From: Acinetobacter indicus CIP 110367
GTDB taxonomy: Bacteria > Pseudomonadota > Gammaproteobacteria > Pseudomonadales > Moraxellaceae
Assembly (NCBI RefSeq): GCF_000488255.1
Contig: NZ_KI530755.1
Span: forward strand, 186,001 to 250,000
Direction: 5' to 3'
DNA length: 64,000 nucleotides
The stretch's first letter is position 1; every line of letters starts with the position of its first letter. Below, in pieces: positions 16,133 through 24,223 of the stretch. A program made the translations under genes and the position numbers. The notes beneath the pieces are model-generated. The model worked only from the letters and a program-made list of their open reading frames with translations. It had not been told where the DNA came from and made no database searches.

Positions 16133-16897
16133 TTATTCCGCACCATCTGGAACAAAGACATAACCCACACCCCACACCGTTTGAATATAACGCGCACGTG
16201 CCGGGTTTTCTTCAATCAGGCGACGTAAACGAGACACTTGCACATCAATCGAACGTTCCATTGCACCCCATTCACGGCCACGCGCCAGATTCATAAGCTT
16301 GTCGCGGGTCAGCGGTTCACGAGGATGTTGTACCAGCGCTTTTAACACTGCGAACTCGCCTGTAGTTAAAGTCACGACTTGACCTTCACGGGTCAGGGTA
16401 CGGGTCGAAAGATCTAGCGCCCACGGTCCAAAGCTGACCACTTCCATCTGCTGGCTTGGTGCGCCTGGGACTTCACGTACCTGACGGCGTAATACGGCAC
16501 GAATACGCGCTAACAGTTCGTTCGGGTTAAACGGTTTTGGCAGATAGTCATCGGCACCTGCTTCAAGGCCGGCAATACGGTCTGAGTCGCTGCCGCGTGC
16601 GGTCAGCATGATAATTGGCGTATCAATACTGGACTGGCGTAAACGGCGGCAAATGCTCAGGCCATCTTCAACCGGCAGCATGAAATCGAGCACGATCAGG
16701 GAAAACAGCTCGCGTTGTAACAGGCGATCCATTTGCGTAGCATCATGGGCAGTTTTGACCACGAAACCTTTATCTTCCAGAAAACGCTGTAACAGCGTAC
16801 GCAAACGCACATCATCATCGACAACGAGAATGCGTTCAACGCGGTCAGTTTCGGTATGTACGGCATCTGTATTTTCAGCAGGTACAACTAAACTCAT
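16133..16897 (-). CDS. ompR: Response regulator OmpR
   Basis: 254-aa two-domain regulator. The receiver has the acidic pocket DDD near residues 27-29, the phospho-acceptor D71 (LIVLDFMLP) and K121 (LPKPFNPNEL). The C-terminal winged helix carries LTTGEFAVLKALVQHPREPLTR, the recognition helix around RSIDVQVSRLRR and the GVGYVF hairpin. A linker with VPGAPSQQ joins the two. It is transcribed before envZ. OmpR/EnvZ controls envelope genes in response to osmolarity in enterobacteria; targets here are not deducible. Confidence 0.95.
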   Translation of the reverse strand: MSLVVPAENTDAVHTETDRVERILVVDDDVRLRTLLQRFLEDKGFVVKTAHDATQMDRLLQRELFSLIVLDFMLPVEDGLSICRRLRQSSIDTPIIMLTARGSDSDRIAGLEAGADDYLPKPFNPNELLARIRAVLRRQVREVPGAPSQQMEVVSFGPWALDLSTRTLTREGQVVTLTTGEFAVLKALVQHPREPLTRDKLMNLARGREWGAMERSIDVQVSRLRRLIEENPARARYIQTVWGVGYVFVPDGAE

Positions 16898-17163
16898 GAT
16901 GTGCTCCTTTATTCTTTATTGTGGTCGTATGCAAAGCTTTCACTGACTTTGAGTATACGATTCATCTGTATGCCTTGACTATGCTCTAAAGCAACAAATA
17001 TTGCAGTTAAAATCAAGACATAGATACCAAATATATACATCTATGATAGAAGATAAATCCCACAATTTGGGGAAGAAAAGGCCCTGAAATGATGAATTTA
17101 CCACAAAAATGTGAAATATCTGCGAATTGGCAAGAATCGCCATCTGTAAATTTCATAAAACAA

Positions 17164-17194
17164 TTGTGGATTTTATGGGCCTGGTCTTTATAAT
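17164..17194 (+). promoter_or_regulatory. Candidate promoter of tex
   Basis: A perfect TATAAT (17189-17194) with TTGTGG (17164-17169) at a long 19-bp spacing, 38 bp before the tex ATG. The 335 bp between ompR and tex hold no other gene that I can see. Confidence 0.5.
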
Positions 17195-17232
17195 CATGCC
17201 ATTTAGTACTTATCCTTGTGGGATCAAACACG

Positions 17233-19584
17233 ATGACTGACTTAGTTCAGCAGTTGGCAAAAGAACTTGCCGTACGTCCAAATCAGGTAGAAGCTGCCAT
17301 CAAACTCATTGATGAAGGTGCCAGTGTTCCTTTTATTGCACGTTACCGTAAAGAAGTAACGCAGGGCTTAGACGATACGCAACTTCGCCAGCTCGATACA
17401 CGTTTAGCGTATTTGCGTGATTTGTTTGAACGCCGTGAAAAAGTGATTGAATCACTAAAAGAACAAAATAAATTATCTGATGATTTATTGGCACGTGTGA
17501 ATGCGGCTGAAACTAAAAATGCCTTAGAAGAAATTTACGCGCCGTACCGTCCAAAACGTACCAGCAAATCTTTTAAAGCCAAAGAAGCCGGCTTGGGTCC
17601 AATCGCAGAGAAAATCTTTGCAGAAGCGATTGATCCAGTAGAAGCGCTTGCCGGCTTTAGCCATGAAGATTATCCAGACCTGGAAAGCCAGCTCGATGCC
17701 ATTCAGCACATTTTAATTGATGACTGGGCGCAAAATATTGCACTCACCACAGAACTGAAAGCAACCTTCGCCAAAACCGCCGTGCTGAAAAGTCTGGTGG
17801 CCAGTGATGAGAAAAAAGAAGTTGGTAAAAAATTCCGTGATTACTTCGATTTCTCTGAAAGCCTGAACAAAGTACCATCGCACCGTTTGCTGGCCATGCT
17901 GCGCGGCCGTCAGGAAAACGTGCTGGGCTTAAAAGTTGATGGTGAAGATGAAGCGCCACTGGCACGTATTGAAACCGAATACAACTTAGATACCGTGCAG
18001 CCACAAGCGCGTCAGGACTATTTGAAGCAGACCGCAAAACTGTTCTGGCTGGGTAAAGTCCGTCCGACCATCGAGCATTCATTGCTGACAGAAAAACGTC
18101 TGGCGGCTGAAGCAGAAGCAATGCAGGTGTTTGCTGAAAATCTCCGTCATCTGCTGCTGTCTGCACCTGCTGGCGCACGTACGACGCTGGGCGTTGACCC
18201 GGGCATCCGTACCGGTGTGAAACTGGCGGTAGTGAATGAATCAGGCGATGTATTGGCGCACAGCACTATTTATCCATTTGCACCAAAAGATGATAAGGCA
18301 GGTTCATTAACGGAACTGGCGCGTCTTTGCCGTGAATTTAACGTCGATTTAATCGCGATTGGTAACGGTACCGCAAGCCGTGAAACTGAAGCGCTAGTGG
18401 CTGAAATGATGGCCGCGAATTCTGACCTGAAACTGACCCGTGTATCAGTGTCTGAAGCAGGTGCTTCGGTTTATTCAGCTTCTGAACTGGCTTCACAAGA
18501 ACTTCCAGAACTGGATGTGTCGATTCGCGGTGCAGTATCCATTGCCCGTCGTTTACAAGATCCATTGGCAGAGCTGGTGAAAATTGATCCGAAATCAATT
18601 GGTGTGGGTCAGTATCAACACGATGTGAACCAGACTGGTTTGGCCAAAACCCTGGAAGCAGTGGTGGAAGACTGTGTGAACTCGGTAGGTGTGGATGTGA
18701 ATACGGCATCTGCAGCAATTCTGGGTTATATCGCCGGTCTGAACAAATCTATTGCTCAGCAAATCGTGGACTTCCGTAAGGAAAATGGCCGTTTTGATAA
18801 TCGTCAGGCCCTGAAAAAAGTGCCACGTTTAGGTGAGCGTACTTTTGAACAGGCGGCAGGTTTCTTGCGTATTCAAAATGGTTCTGAGCCACTTGATGCC
18901 TCTGCGGTGCACCCGGAATCGTATGCGCTGGTGTCTAAAATTGTCGAAGCCAAAGCGACCACAGTCAAAGATATTATTGGCAATACTGAAATTATCCGTC
19001 AGGTCAATGCAGAAGAATTTGTAGACGACCAGTTTGGTTTACCAACCATTCAGGACGTGCTGAGCGAACTTGAAAAGCCGGGCCGTGACCCGCGTCCGGA
19101 ATTCCGTACCGCTAAATTCCGTGATGATATTACCGAAGTATCACAATTGTCTGAAGGCATGCAGCTAGAAGGTGTGGTCACCAATGTCACCAACTTCGGT
19201 GCCTTTGTGGATGTCGGTGTGCATCAGGACGGTTTAATCCATATTTCTGAACTGGCCAATGAATTCGTGTCTGATCCGCATAAAGTGGTGAAACCGGGTC
19301 AAATTGTTCAGGTGCGTGTTTTAACGGTAGATGTTGAGCGTAACCGTGTGAACCTGTCGATGCGTCCGGAAGGTGCTGCTGCAGCGAAAGCGCCACGTCA
19401 GCCACGCCGTGACCAAAATGAACAGCGTACTGAACGTAAGCCGCAGGGTAAACGTCCGCAACAGGCGCGTCCGCAGGGTGATCGTCCTCAGGGCAAAAAG
19501 CCGCAAGCGGCAAAACCACAAGACAATAAGATTGGTGGTTTAGGTGCATTGTTATTGCAAGCCGGGATTAAAGGTTCGAAGTAA
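17233..19584 (+). CDS. tex: Tex-family RNA-binding transcription accessory protein
   Basis: 783-aa cytoplasmic protein. The N-terminal helical region is followed by a YqgF/RuvC-like domain (TTLGVDPGIRTGVKLAVV, around residue 320), helix-hairpin-helix units (DVNTASAAILGYIAGLNK and LKKVPRLGERTFEQAAG) and a C-terminal S1 domain (GVVTNVTNFGAFVDVGVHQDG...IHISELA). A ~60-residue basic tail rich in Arg, Pro, Gln and Lys, with PQGKRPQ-type repeats, ends in GALLLQAGIKGSK. The ATG at 17233 has GGGA upstream; an in-frame GTG at 17218 is less likely. Its native terminator has been split by the IS4-family element at 19616. Confidence 0.96.
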   Translation: MTDLVQQLAKELAVRPNQVEAAIKLIDEGASVPFIARYRKEVTQGLDDTQLRQLDTRLAYLRDLFERREKVIESLKEQNKLSDDLLARVNAAETKNALEEIYAPYRPKRTSKSFKAKEAGLGPIAEKIFAEAIDPVEALAGFSHEDYPDLESQLDAIQHILIDDWAQNIALTTELKATFAKTAVLKSLVASDEKKEVGKKFRDYFDFSESLNKVPSHRLLAMLRGRQENVLGLKVDGEDEAPLARIETEYNLDTVQPQARQDYLKQTAKLFWLGKVRPTIEHSLLTEKRLAAEAEAMQVFAENLRHLLLSAPAGARTTLGVDPGIRTGVKLAVVNESGDVLAHSTIYPFAPKDDKAGSLTELARLCREFNVDLIAIGNGTASRETEALVAEMMAANSDLKLTRVSVSEAGASVYSASELASQELPELDVSIRGAVSIARRLQDPLAELVKIDPKSIGVGQYQHDVNQTGLAKTLEAVVEDCVNSVGVDVNTASAAILGYIAGLNKSIAQQIVDFRKENGRFDNRQALKKVPRLGERTFEQAAGFLRIQNGSEPLDASAVHPESYALVSKIVEAKATTVKDIIGNTEIIRQVNAEEFVDDQFGLPTIQDVLSELEKPGRDPRPEFRTAKFRDDITEVSQLSEGMQLEGVVTNVTNFGAFVDVGVHQDGLIHISELANEFVSDPHKVVKPGQIVQVRVLTVDVERNRVNLSMRPEGAAAAKAPRQPRRDQNEQRTERKPQGKRPQQARPQGDRPQGKKPQAAKPQDNKIGGLGALLLQAGIKGSK

Positions 19585-19619
19585 TCTTTAGCTCTGAAAA
19601 AACCTCCCAATTGGGTAAT

Positions 19620-19650
19620 GCCAGTCAGTTAAGAGATTGACTGGCTTTTT
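19620..19650 (+). terminator. Terminator carried in the IS4-family left end
   Basis: GCCAGTCA (19620-19627) pairs with TGACTGGC (19638-19645) across a 10-nt loop and is followed by T5. It faces transcripts entering from tex and overlaps the left inverted repeat. The same structure is at 43417-43447 in copy 2. Confidence 0.65.
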
Positions 19651-20933
19651 CTTGGGTATTTTTGAGGTTTTCCTTTTACAATCCTTGGATAACTCCTCAC
19701 TCTTCTCTCAGGTATAACATACCGATTAGATTTCTCCATTAAACTTTCCAGATGTTTGGGTAGATTACCTGCAGAAGCCAAAGAGTCGAATCTGAGTAAA
19801 TTAAGAAGGGCAATAGATGCAATATGAAAACTGATCCTCAACGGGCTTACTTTGGCACGTTGAGCCATATATTTCATTTGTCTTCTTAGAACATTATAAG
19901 CAATCAAGACACCCCATAATTCTTGATAAATTAAGTCTGGCTGTTTGCTCCTTAAGTGCTTACCTTCCTGTAAATTGCTTTTAATTTCTCGGTAACACAT
20001 TTCAATTTCCCAACGCTGAGCATATAACTTTGCCAAGGCTATAAGTGGGTATGTCTTTGAATCTAATAATGAAGTAATGTAACGGCGGATTTTTCCTGCC
20101 TGTTCAACTTCAATTAAACGTGCTTCCCAGTAATCTCCTAATGCTGGATTAAGTTTTTTGGCTCTTGCTGATATTGGCATCCTGATATGAAAATCATGTG
20201 GGGAATTCCGTTTAATTATGTCATAACGTAAATTATCTTTAGCTCGCATAAGCCAATGGCTTGATTCTCCACGTGTTTGCCAGCCTATTAAAAAATCAGC
20301 AGAGAAATAAGCTCGATCAAACAAAGTAATACTTTGTGCTGGAGGAGATAATTGATTTGCTAATGTGAGTTCACCTTGATCCATACTGCCTATTTGGGCA
20401 TCTATGATTTCATGAGTATTGGTATTCACTAGACACGTGGCTCTAACTTGTGGGTAAGGTGCTACAGCAGTTTTACCTTTAGATGAGCCAAAATGATTAA
20501 AATTCTCCTTGGTCAGTGGCATAGACCAAACCACCCCGTCAACAGCACATACATTAAGACCTTGAAAGCTTGAATATTGTTGTTGTGATTCATCAAACCA
20601 TGCTTGGCTGATTAAGGAGAATAAGGCAGCTAAGGGTTCTCGACCTAAACGTTGTCGAGCTTGGACAGCTGCACTAGGAACACAATAATCTGTTGTACCA
20701 AACACGAGTTTTAATTGTTCTACCACATAGCTGATGGGTTGATTGCGAAACAAGGCAAGCCCAAGAACAAGCCAAACCACGTGCTCAGCAGGTAATTTTC
20801 TCCTTCTGATCGATGCCTTACCTGTTTGATGCAGAGATGTTTCAATCCAATTTAAGTCAATAAGTTCACAAAAATGGCTAAGTGATGGGAGAGCATGTTC
20901 AAGAGTGGATTCTAAATGTTCAGATAAAGACAT
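19629..20933 (-). CDS. IS4-family DDE transposase, copy 1
   Basis: 434 aa from ATG 20933 (444 aa if the in-frame ATG at 20963 is used). DDE residues are visible in VCAVDGVVW, ITLFDRAYFS and RWEIEMCYREIKSNLQ, the last being the YREK-type signature of the IS4 family. The size matches IS4-subgroup enzymes. It is intact. Compared with the copy at 43426 I see about five residue differences, three of them adjacent (SKTYPLIAL against SKTYPARTL), so the copies are not products of one very recent duplication. Confidence 0.92.
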   Translation of the reverse strand: MSLSEHLESTLEHALPSLSHFCELIDLNWIETSLHQTGKASIRRRKLPAEHVVWLVLGLALFRNQPISYVVEQLKLVFGTTDYCVPSAAVQARQRLGREPLAALFSLISQAWFDESQQQYSSFQGLNVCAVDGVVWSMPLTKENFNHFGSSKGKTAVAPYPQVRATCLVNTNTHEIIDAQIGSMDQGELTLANQLSPPAQSITLFDRAYFSADFLIGWQTRGESSHWLMRAKDNLRYDIIKRNSPHDFHIRMPISARAKKLNPALGDYWEARLIEVEQAGKIRRYITSLLDSKTYPLIALAKLYAQRWEIEMCYREIKSNLQEGKHLRSKQPDLIYQELWGVLIAYNVLRRQMKYMAQRAKVSPLRISFHIASIALLNLLRFDSLASAGNLPKHLESLMEKSNRYVIPERRVRSYPRIVKGKPQKYPRKSQSIS

Positions 20934-20939
20934 AAAAAA

Positions 20940-20963
20940 ATGAGCGTATTTACATACACTCAT
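20940..20963 (-). promoter_or_regulatory. Hairpin over the upstream start codon of the IS4-family transposase
   Basis: On the minus strand ATGAGTGTA and TACGCTCAT can pair over 9 bp (one G-U) with a 6-nt loop. The ATG at 20963 is in the stem. Such structures in IS10 and IS50 block translation from read-through transcripts; here that role is inferred. Same sequence in copy 2 (44737-44760). Confidence 0.4.
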
Positions 20964-21036
20964 TTTTACTACATTTTACTAAAATTTGCTTAACTGACTG
21001 GCATTACCCAATTGGGAGGTTTTTTTATTGCCCTAT

Positions 21037-21351
21037 TTAATTGACCATCGGCACAATCCAGCTACATAAAATCAGCATAATACCCAAATGCCCCAGCTTG
21101 CGGGTAAAACTCACCAGTGGCGTAGGCGGCTGTTCCAGCTGTTTGGCATATTCCTGCAAACTCAGCTTATTGGCAGCTTTACTGGAAAATAAAAACACAC
21201 CTAAATCAATACAGATCAGAATCGTGCCCACATCGGCAATCAATTCCATCAGCTCATAATCCTGATGATATAGCGCCATCGCCACCTGATAGCCCAGAAA
21301 CAGGGCAAAGGCAAAACACCCATATTGCAGAATAAGGGAAAAGGTCCGCAT
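21037..21351 (-). CDS. Small inner-membrane protein
   Basis: 104 aa with three predicted membrane segments: residues 5-27 (SLILQYGCFAFALFLGYQVAMAL), 36-55 (LIADVGTILICIDLGVFLFS) and 85-102 (LGHLGIMLILCSWIV). A short cytoplasmic or periplasmic loop with LEQPPTPLVSF lies between the last two. No family recognised. It converges with tex and would have shared the bidirectional terminator now split by the IS. Confidence 0.7.
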   Translation of the reverse strand: MRTFSLILQYGCFAFALFLGYQVAMALYHQDYELMELIADVGTILICIDLGVFLFSSKAANKLSLQEYAKQLEQPPTPLVSFTRKLGHLGIMLILCSWIVPMVN

Positions 21352-21394
21352 AGTCTTACTTTAACTGTTCAAAATGAGGGGTTTTATAACATAA

Positions 21395-21420
21395 AAAGAC
21401 CTGTCATTAGACAGGTCTTT
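21395..21420 (-). terminator. acr1 terminator
   Basis: AAAGACCTGTC and GACAGGTCTTT form an 11-bp stem with an ATTA loop, 14 bp after the acr1 stop. Confidence 0.85.
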
Positions 21421-21433
21421 AAAAAGGATTATT

Positions 21434-22321
21434 TTACCAGTGTTCACCCGGGAACAAACGGGCATACGCTTTTTGTACCCAGTTCAGCTTTTGTGGCTGA
21501 CCCACCGAAGCCGATGAACTTGGGAACAGGTTATAACCAATCGACATCAGCTTGTTGTTAATATCCGGTGCAATCGCATAAGTAATTGAAGCCAAACGGC
21601 CTAAATGTGTGGCAATTTTCTTCGGACGTTTCACAATGGCATAGCAGATTAAATCGGCCGCCTGTCCCGGTGAAAGGGTAGGAACATATTTATACATCTT
21701 GGTCGGTGCGATCATTGGAGTGCGCACCAGCGGCATATAAATGGAGGTAATTGCAATATTGTGTGAATGTACTTCGGCCGATAGACAGCGGCTAAAAGCA
21801 TCCAATGCGGCTTTAGAGGCAACATAAGCCGAGAAACGGGTCGCGTTGGCCAATACGCCAATCGAGCTGATGTTAATAATCTGGCCGCTACGACGTACCA
21901 TCATTTGTGGCAGGATATTCATCACCAGACGCACGGCACCAAAATAATTCAGCTGCATGGTGCGTTCAAAATCGTGGAAACGGTCCAAAGATTCATGCAC
22001 GGCACGACGGATTGAACGTCCGGCATTGTTAACCAAAATATCAATATGATCGACAGACGCTAAAATATCTTTTGAAGTCTGGTCAATGGCTTCCCAATCG
22101 TTTAAGTCACATGGGAAAATAGATGCTTTGCCGCCTTTGGCTTCAATCTCTGCTTTGACCTGCTCCAGGGTTTCCTGGGTACGTGCCACCAGCAGCACAT
22201 GCGCTCCCGCCTCTGCCAGACGATAAGCGGTGTTCAGTCCGATACCACTGGATGCACCGGTAATCAGTACGGTTTTTCCATTTACTTTTTTCTTGAAAAG
22301 TTTCTCTAGTTTTGCCTTCAC
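21434..22321 (-). CDS. acr1: Long-chain fatty acyl-CoA reductase Acr1
   Basis: Reduces long-chain acyl-CoA to fatty aldehyde, the first dedicated step of wax ester synthesis in Acinetobacter. The 295-aa SDR protein has the length of the A. baylyi enzyme and shares long characteristic stretches as I remember them (VARTQETLE, SIRRAVHES, FDRFHDFERTMQLNY-like, NATRFSAYVASKAALDAFSR, PDINN, YARLFPGEHW at the C-terminus). The NADPH motif is TGASSGIG (21-28) and the catalytic residues are S152/S153, Y166 and K170. It is transcribed alone, with its own terminator. Confidence 0.92.
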   Translation of the reverse strand: MKAKLEKLFKKKVNGKTVLITGASSGIGLNTAYRLAEAGAHVLLVARTQETLEQVKAEIEAKGGKASIFPCDLNDWEAIDQTSKDILASVDHIDILVNNAGRSIRRAVHESLDRFHDFERTMQLNYFGAVRLVMNILPQMMVRRSGQIINISSIGVLANATRFSAYVASKAALDAFSRCLSAEVHSHNIAITSIYMPLVRTPMIAPTKMYKYVPTLSPGQAADLICYAIVKRPKKIATHLGRLASITYAIAPDINNKLMSIGYNLFPSSSASVGQPQKLNWVQKAYARLFPGEHW

Positions 22322-22574
22322 ACTCGTATCCCTGCTTGATTAAAAGATCAGACTCAATGGTCTTTGTTATTTGAATTTTTGCGCCCAATCTCATTGGTTC
22401 GGGCTGTTATGATGGGCATTATAATAACCGAAGTTTAAAAAAAAGCTATAAAATAAGTGCTTGAAATTGAAAGTTATTTTAGAGTAATTGCTCTAATGGG
22501 GTGTTTTGGTGGATTGGTAAATTCTGCTTAAAATTTTTCGACAAAGCAAGTCCTTGTTTCTATGTTTAAAAAGC

Positions 22575-22606
22575 AAAAAGTCTGCCATTGCAGCGCAAAA
22601 GCAGAC
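22575..22606 (-). terminator. Probable metY terminator
   Basis: GTCTGC (22580-22585) and GCAGAC (22601-22606) with a 15-nt loop and an A5 run that becomes T5 on the minus strand. The 308 bp between acr1 and metY hold no other gene. Confidence 0.55.
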
Positions 22607-22629
22607 CGTTTGTCGTGAAATTGCAATAA

Positions 22630-23907
22630 TTAGACGCTAGCCAGTGCCTGCTCCAGATCAGCAATCAAATCATCAATATGTTCAATGCCAATCGACAGGC
22701 GCACCATATCTTCACTTACCCCCGCCGCTTTCAGCTCTTCATCATTTAATTGTCGATGCGTTGTTGTAGCCGGGTGGCAGGCCAGACTCTTGGCATCGCC
22801 AATATTGACTAAACGGGTAAACAGTTGCAGCGCATCAATAAAGCGGGTGCCGCCTTCACGGCCATCTTGCACACCAAAGGATAGAATCGCAGACGGTTTG
22901 CCTTTAACATATTTTTGCGCCAGCGCATGTTGTGGATGATCTTTTAAGCCGGCGTAATTGACCCATTTCACTTTAGGGTGCTGCTGCAAATAATCCGCCA
23001 CTTTTTGGGCATTTTCGGTATGACGTTCCATGCGCAGGCTTAAGGTTTCCAGTCCTTGTAGAATCAGGAAAACATTATGTGGGCTAATCGCTGCACCAGT
23101 ATTGCGTAGCGGCACCACGCGGGCGCGGGCAATAAAGGCCGCTTCGCCCAAGGCTTCGACATAATTCACCCCGTGATAGCTTGGGTCAGGGGTATTTAGA
23201 GATTTAAAACGTTCAGGATATTTGCCCCACGGGAATTTACCGCTATCGACAATAATTCCACCAATCGAAGTGCCATGACCGCCAATATATTTGGTCAGCG
23301 AATGCACCACAATATCGGCACCAAAATCAAAGGATTTTTGCAGCACCGGTGTGGCCACCGTGTTATCCACCACCACCGGAATGCCATATTCATGCGCAAT
23401 TTGGGAGATGGCTTCTAAATCAATAATATTGCCGAGCGGATTACCAATGGATTCCACAAAAACCAGTTTGGTTTTGTCATCAATTAGTTCGCGTAAGGCT
23501 TCCGGGTTCTGATAATCAAAGAAACGGACTTCGACGCCCTGTTTGGGCAACGTATGTGCGAACAGGTTGTAGGTACCGCCATACAGGGTTGAAACCGATG
23601 CAATATTATCGCCGGCTTCGGCCAGAGTCTGAATGGTATAGGTAATTGCCGCCATCCCCGATGCGAGTGCCAGCGCACCAATCCCGCCTTCGAGCGCTGC
23701 CACGCGTTGTTCCAGCACTGCCGTGGTCGGGTTCATGATACGGGTATAAATATTGCCTTGTACTTTTAAATCGAACAGATCGGCACCGTGCTGGGTATTG
23801 TCAAAGGCATAAGAGGTGGTCTGGTAAATGGGTACTGCCACAGCTTTGGTGGTCGGTTCAGGGGTGTAGCCAGCATGAATGGCCAAAGTTTCAGCTTTAT
23901 ACGTCAT
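22630..23907 (-). CDS. metY: O-acetylhomoserine sulfhydrylase (PLP enzyme)
   Basis: 425-aa cytoplasmic enzyme of the Cys/Met-metabolism PLP family. It makes homocysteine from O-acetylhomoserine and sulfide. The PLP lysine is K206 in HSLTKYIGGHG. The N-terminal ETLAIHAGYTPEPTT and IYQTTSY, the YTRIMNPT arginine loop and SLGDAKSL-type NIGDAKSLACHPATTTH are typical of the OAH/OAS sulfhydrylase branch and not of cystathionine synthases. At ~425 aa the length fits MetY. No SAM riboswitch-like structure was recognised upstream. A role in methionine supply fits the sulfate-binding protein nearby, but they are not linked in an operon. Confidence 0.93.
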   Translation of the reverse strand: MTYKAETLAIHAGYTPEPTTKAVAVPIYQTTSYAFDNTQHGADLFDLKVQGNIYTRIMNPTTAVLEQRVAALEGGIGALALASGMAAITYTIQTLAEAGDNIASVSTLYGGTYNLFAHTLPKQGVEVRFFDYQNPEALRELIDDKTKLVFVESIGNPLGNIIDLEAISQIAHEYGIPVVVDNTVATPVLQKSFDFGADIVVHSLTKYIGGHGTSIGGIIVDSGKFPWGKYPERFKSLNTPDPSYHGVNYVEALGEAAFIARARVVPLRNTGAAISPHNVFLILQGLETLSLRMERHTENAQKVADYLQQHPKVKWVNYAGLKDHPQHALAQKYVKGKPSAILSFGVQDGREGGTRFIDALQLFTRLVNIGDAKSLACHPATTTHRQLNDEELKAAGVSEDMVRLSIGIEHIDDLIADLEQALASV

Positions 23908-24223
23908 TTTTCGTTCATCTTTCGTGAGTTATATTTTGATCAAGTGTAGCAGGTCTATTTATGAAATAAAGAGGGAAATATCTGCAATAATTATCTTTAA
24001 ATTTCATAAAGACGCCCTCATTTTAAAATTTCAACGGCGGATAAGGCTGCAATGTATGCCTGAATTTTGGGCACTTTAAAGAGTTGTAACAAAGCGTGGA
24101 AGATGAGGCCGATCCCTTATCTTTTTCTGGCTTTCAGGTATAATAGCCGATTATTTTTTCGCTCATTTGAGTAGGGGTGGCGGTTTTGCCCCCGAAATTG
24201 GTTTTTCTATTGAGGAGTCCTAC

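Larger units (their letters stand above)
19616..21006 (-). mobile_element. IS4-family insertion sequence, copy 1 (1391 bp)
   Basis: The ends are 18-bp inverted repeats: TAATGCCAGTCAGTTAAG at 19616-19633 and its complement at 20989-21006. The flanking direct repeat is CCCAATTGGG (19606-19615 and 21007-21016). Removing the IS and one repeat restores a perfect 12-bp stem with AATT loop between A6 and T7 runs, clearly the tex terminator. The insertion is centred on the loop. The single transposase gene is on the minus strand, convergent with tex. The second copy at 43413 has the same length. Confidence 0.95.

Noticed and set aside
20933..20963. 444-aa form of the IS4-family transposase as the main product
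   Set aside because: The upstream ATG sits in a stable hairpin and has no ribosome site; the shorter form from 20933 begins at the family-like SLSEHLES, though neither start has a good site.
23908..24223. SAM riboswitch upstream of metY
   Set aside because: No recognisable conserved core or terminator-antiterminator pair before the metY start; only scattered AT-rich sequence.
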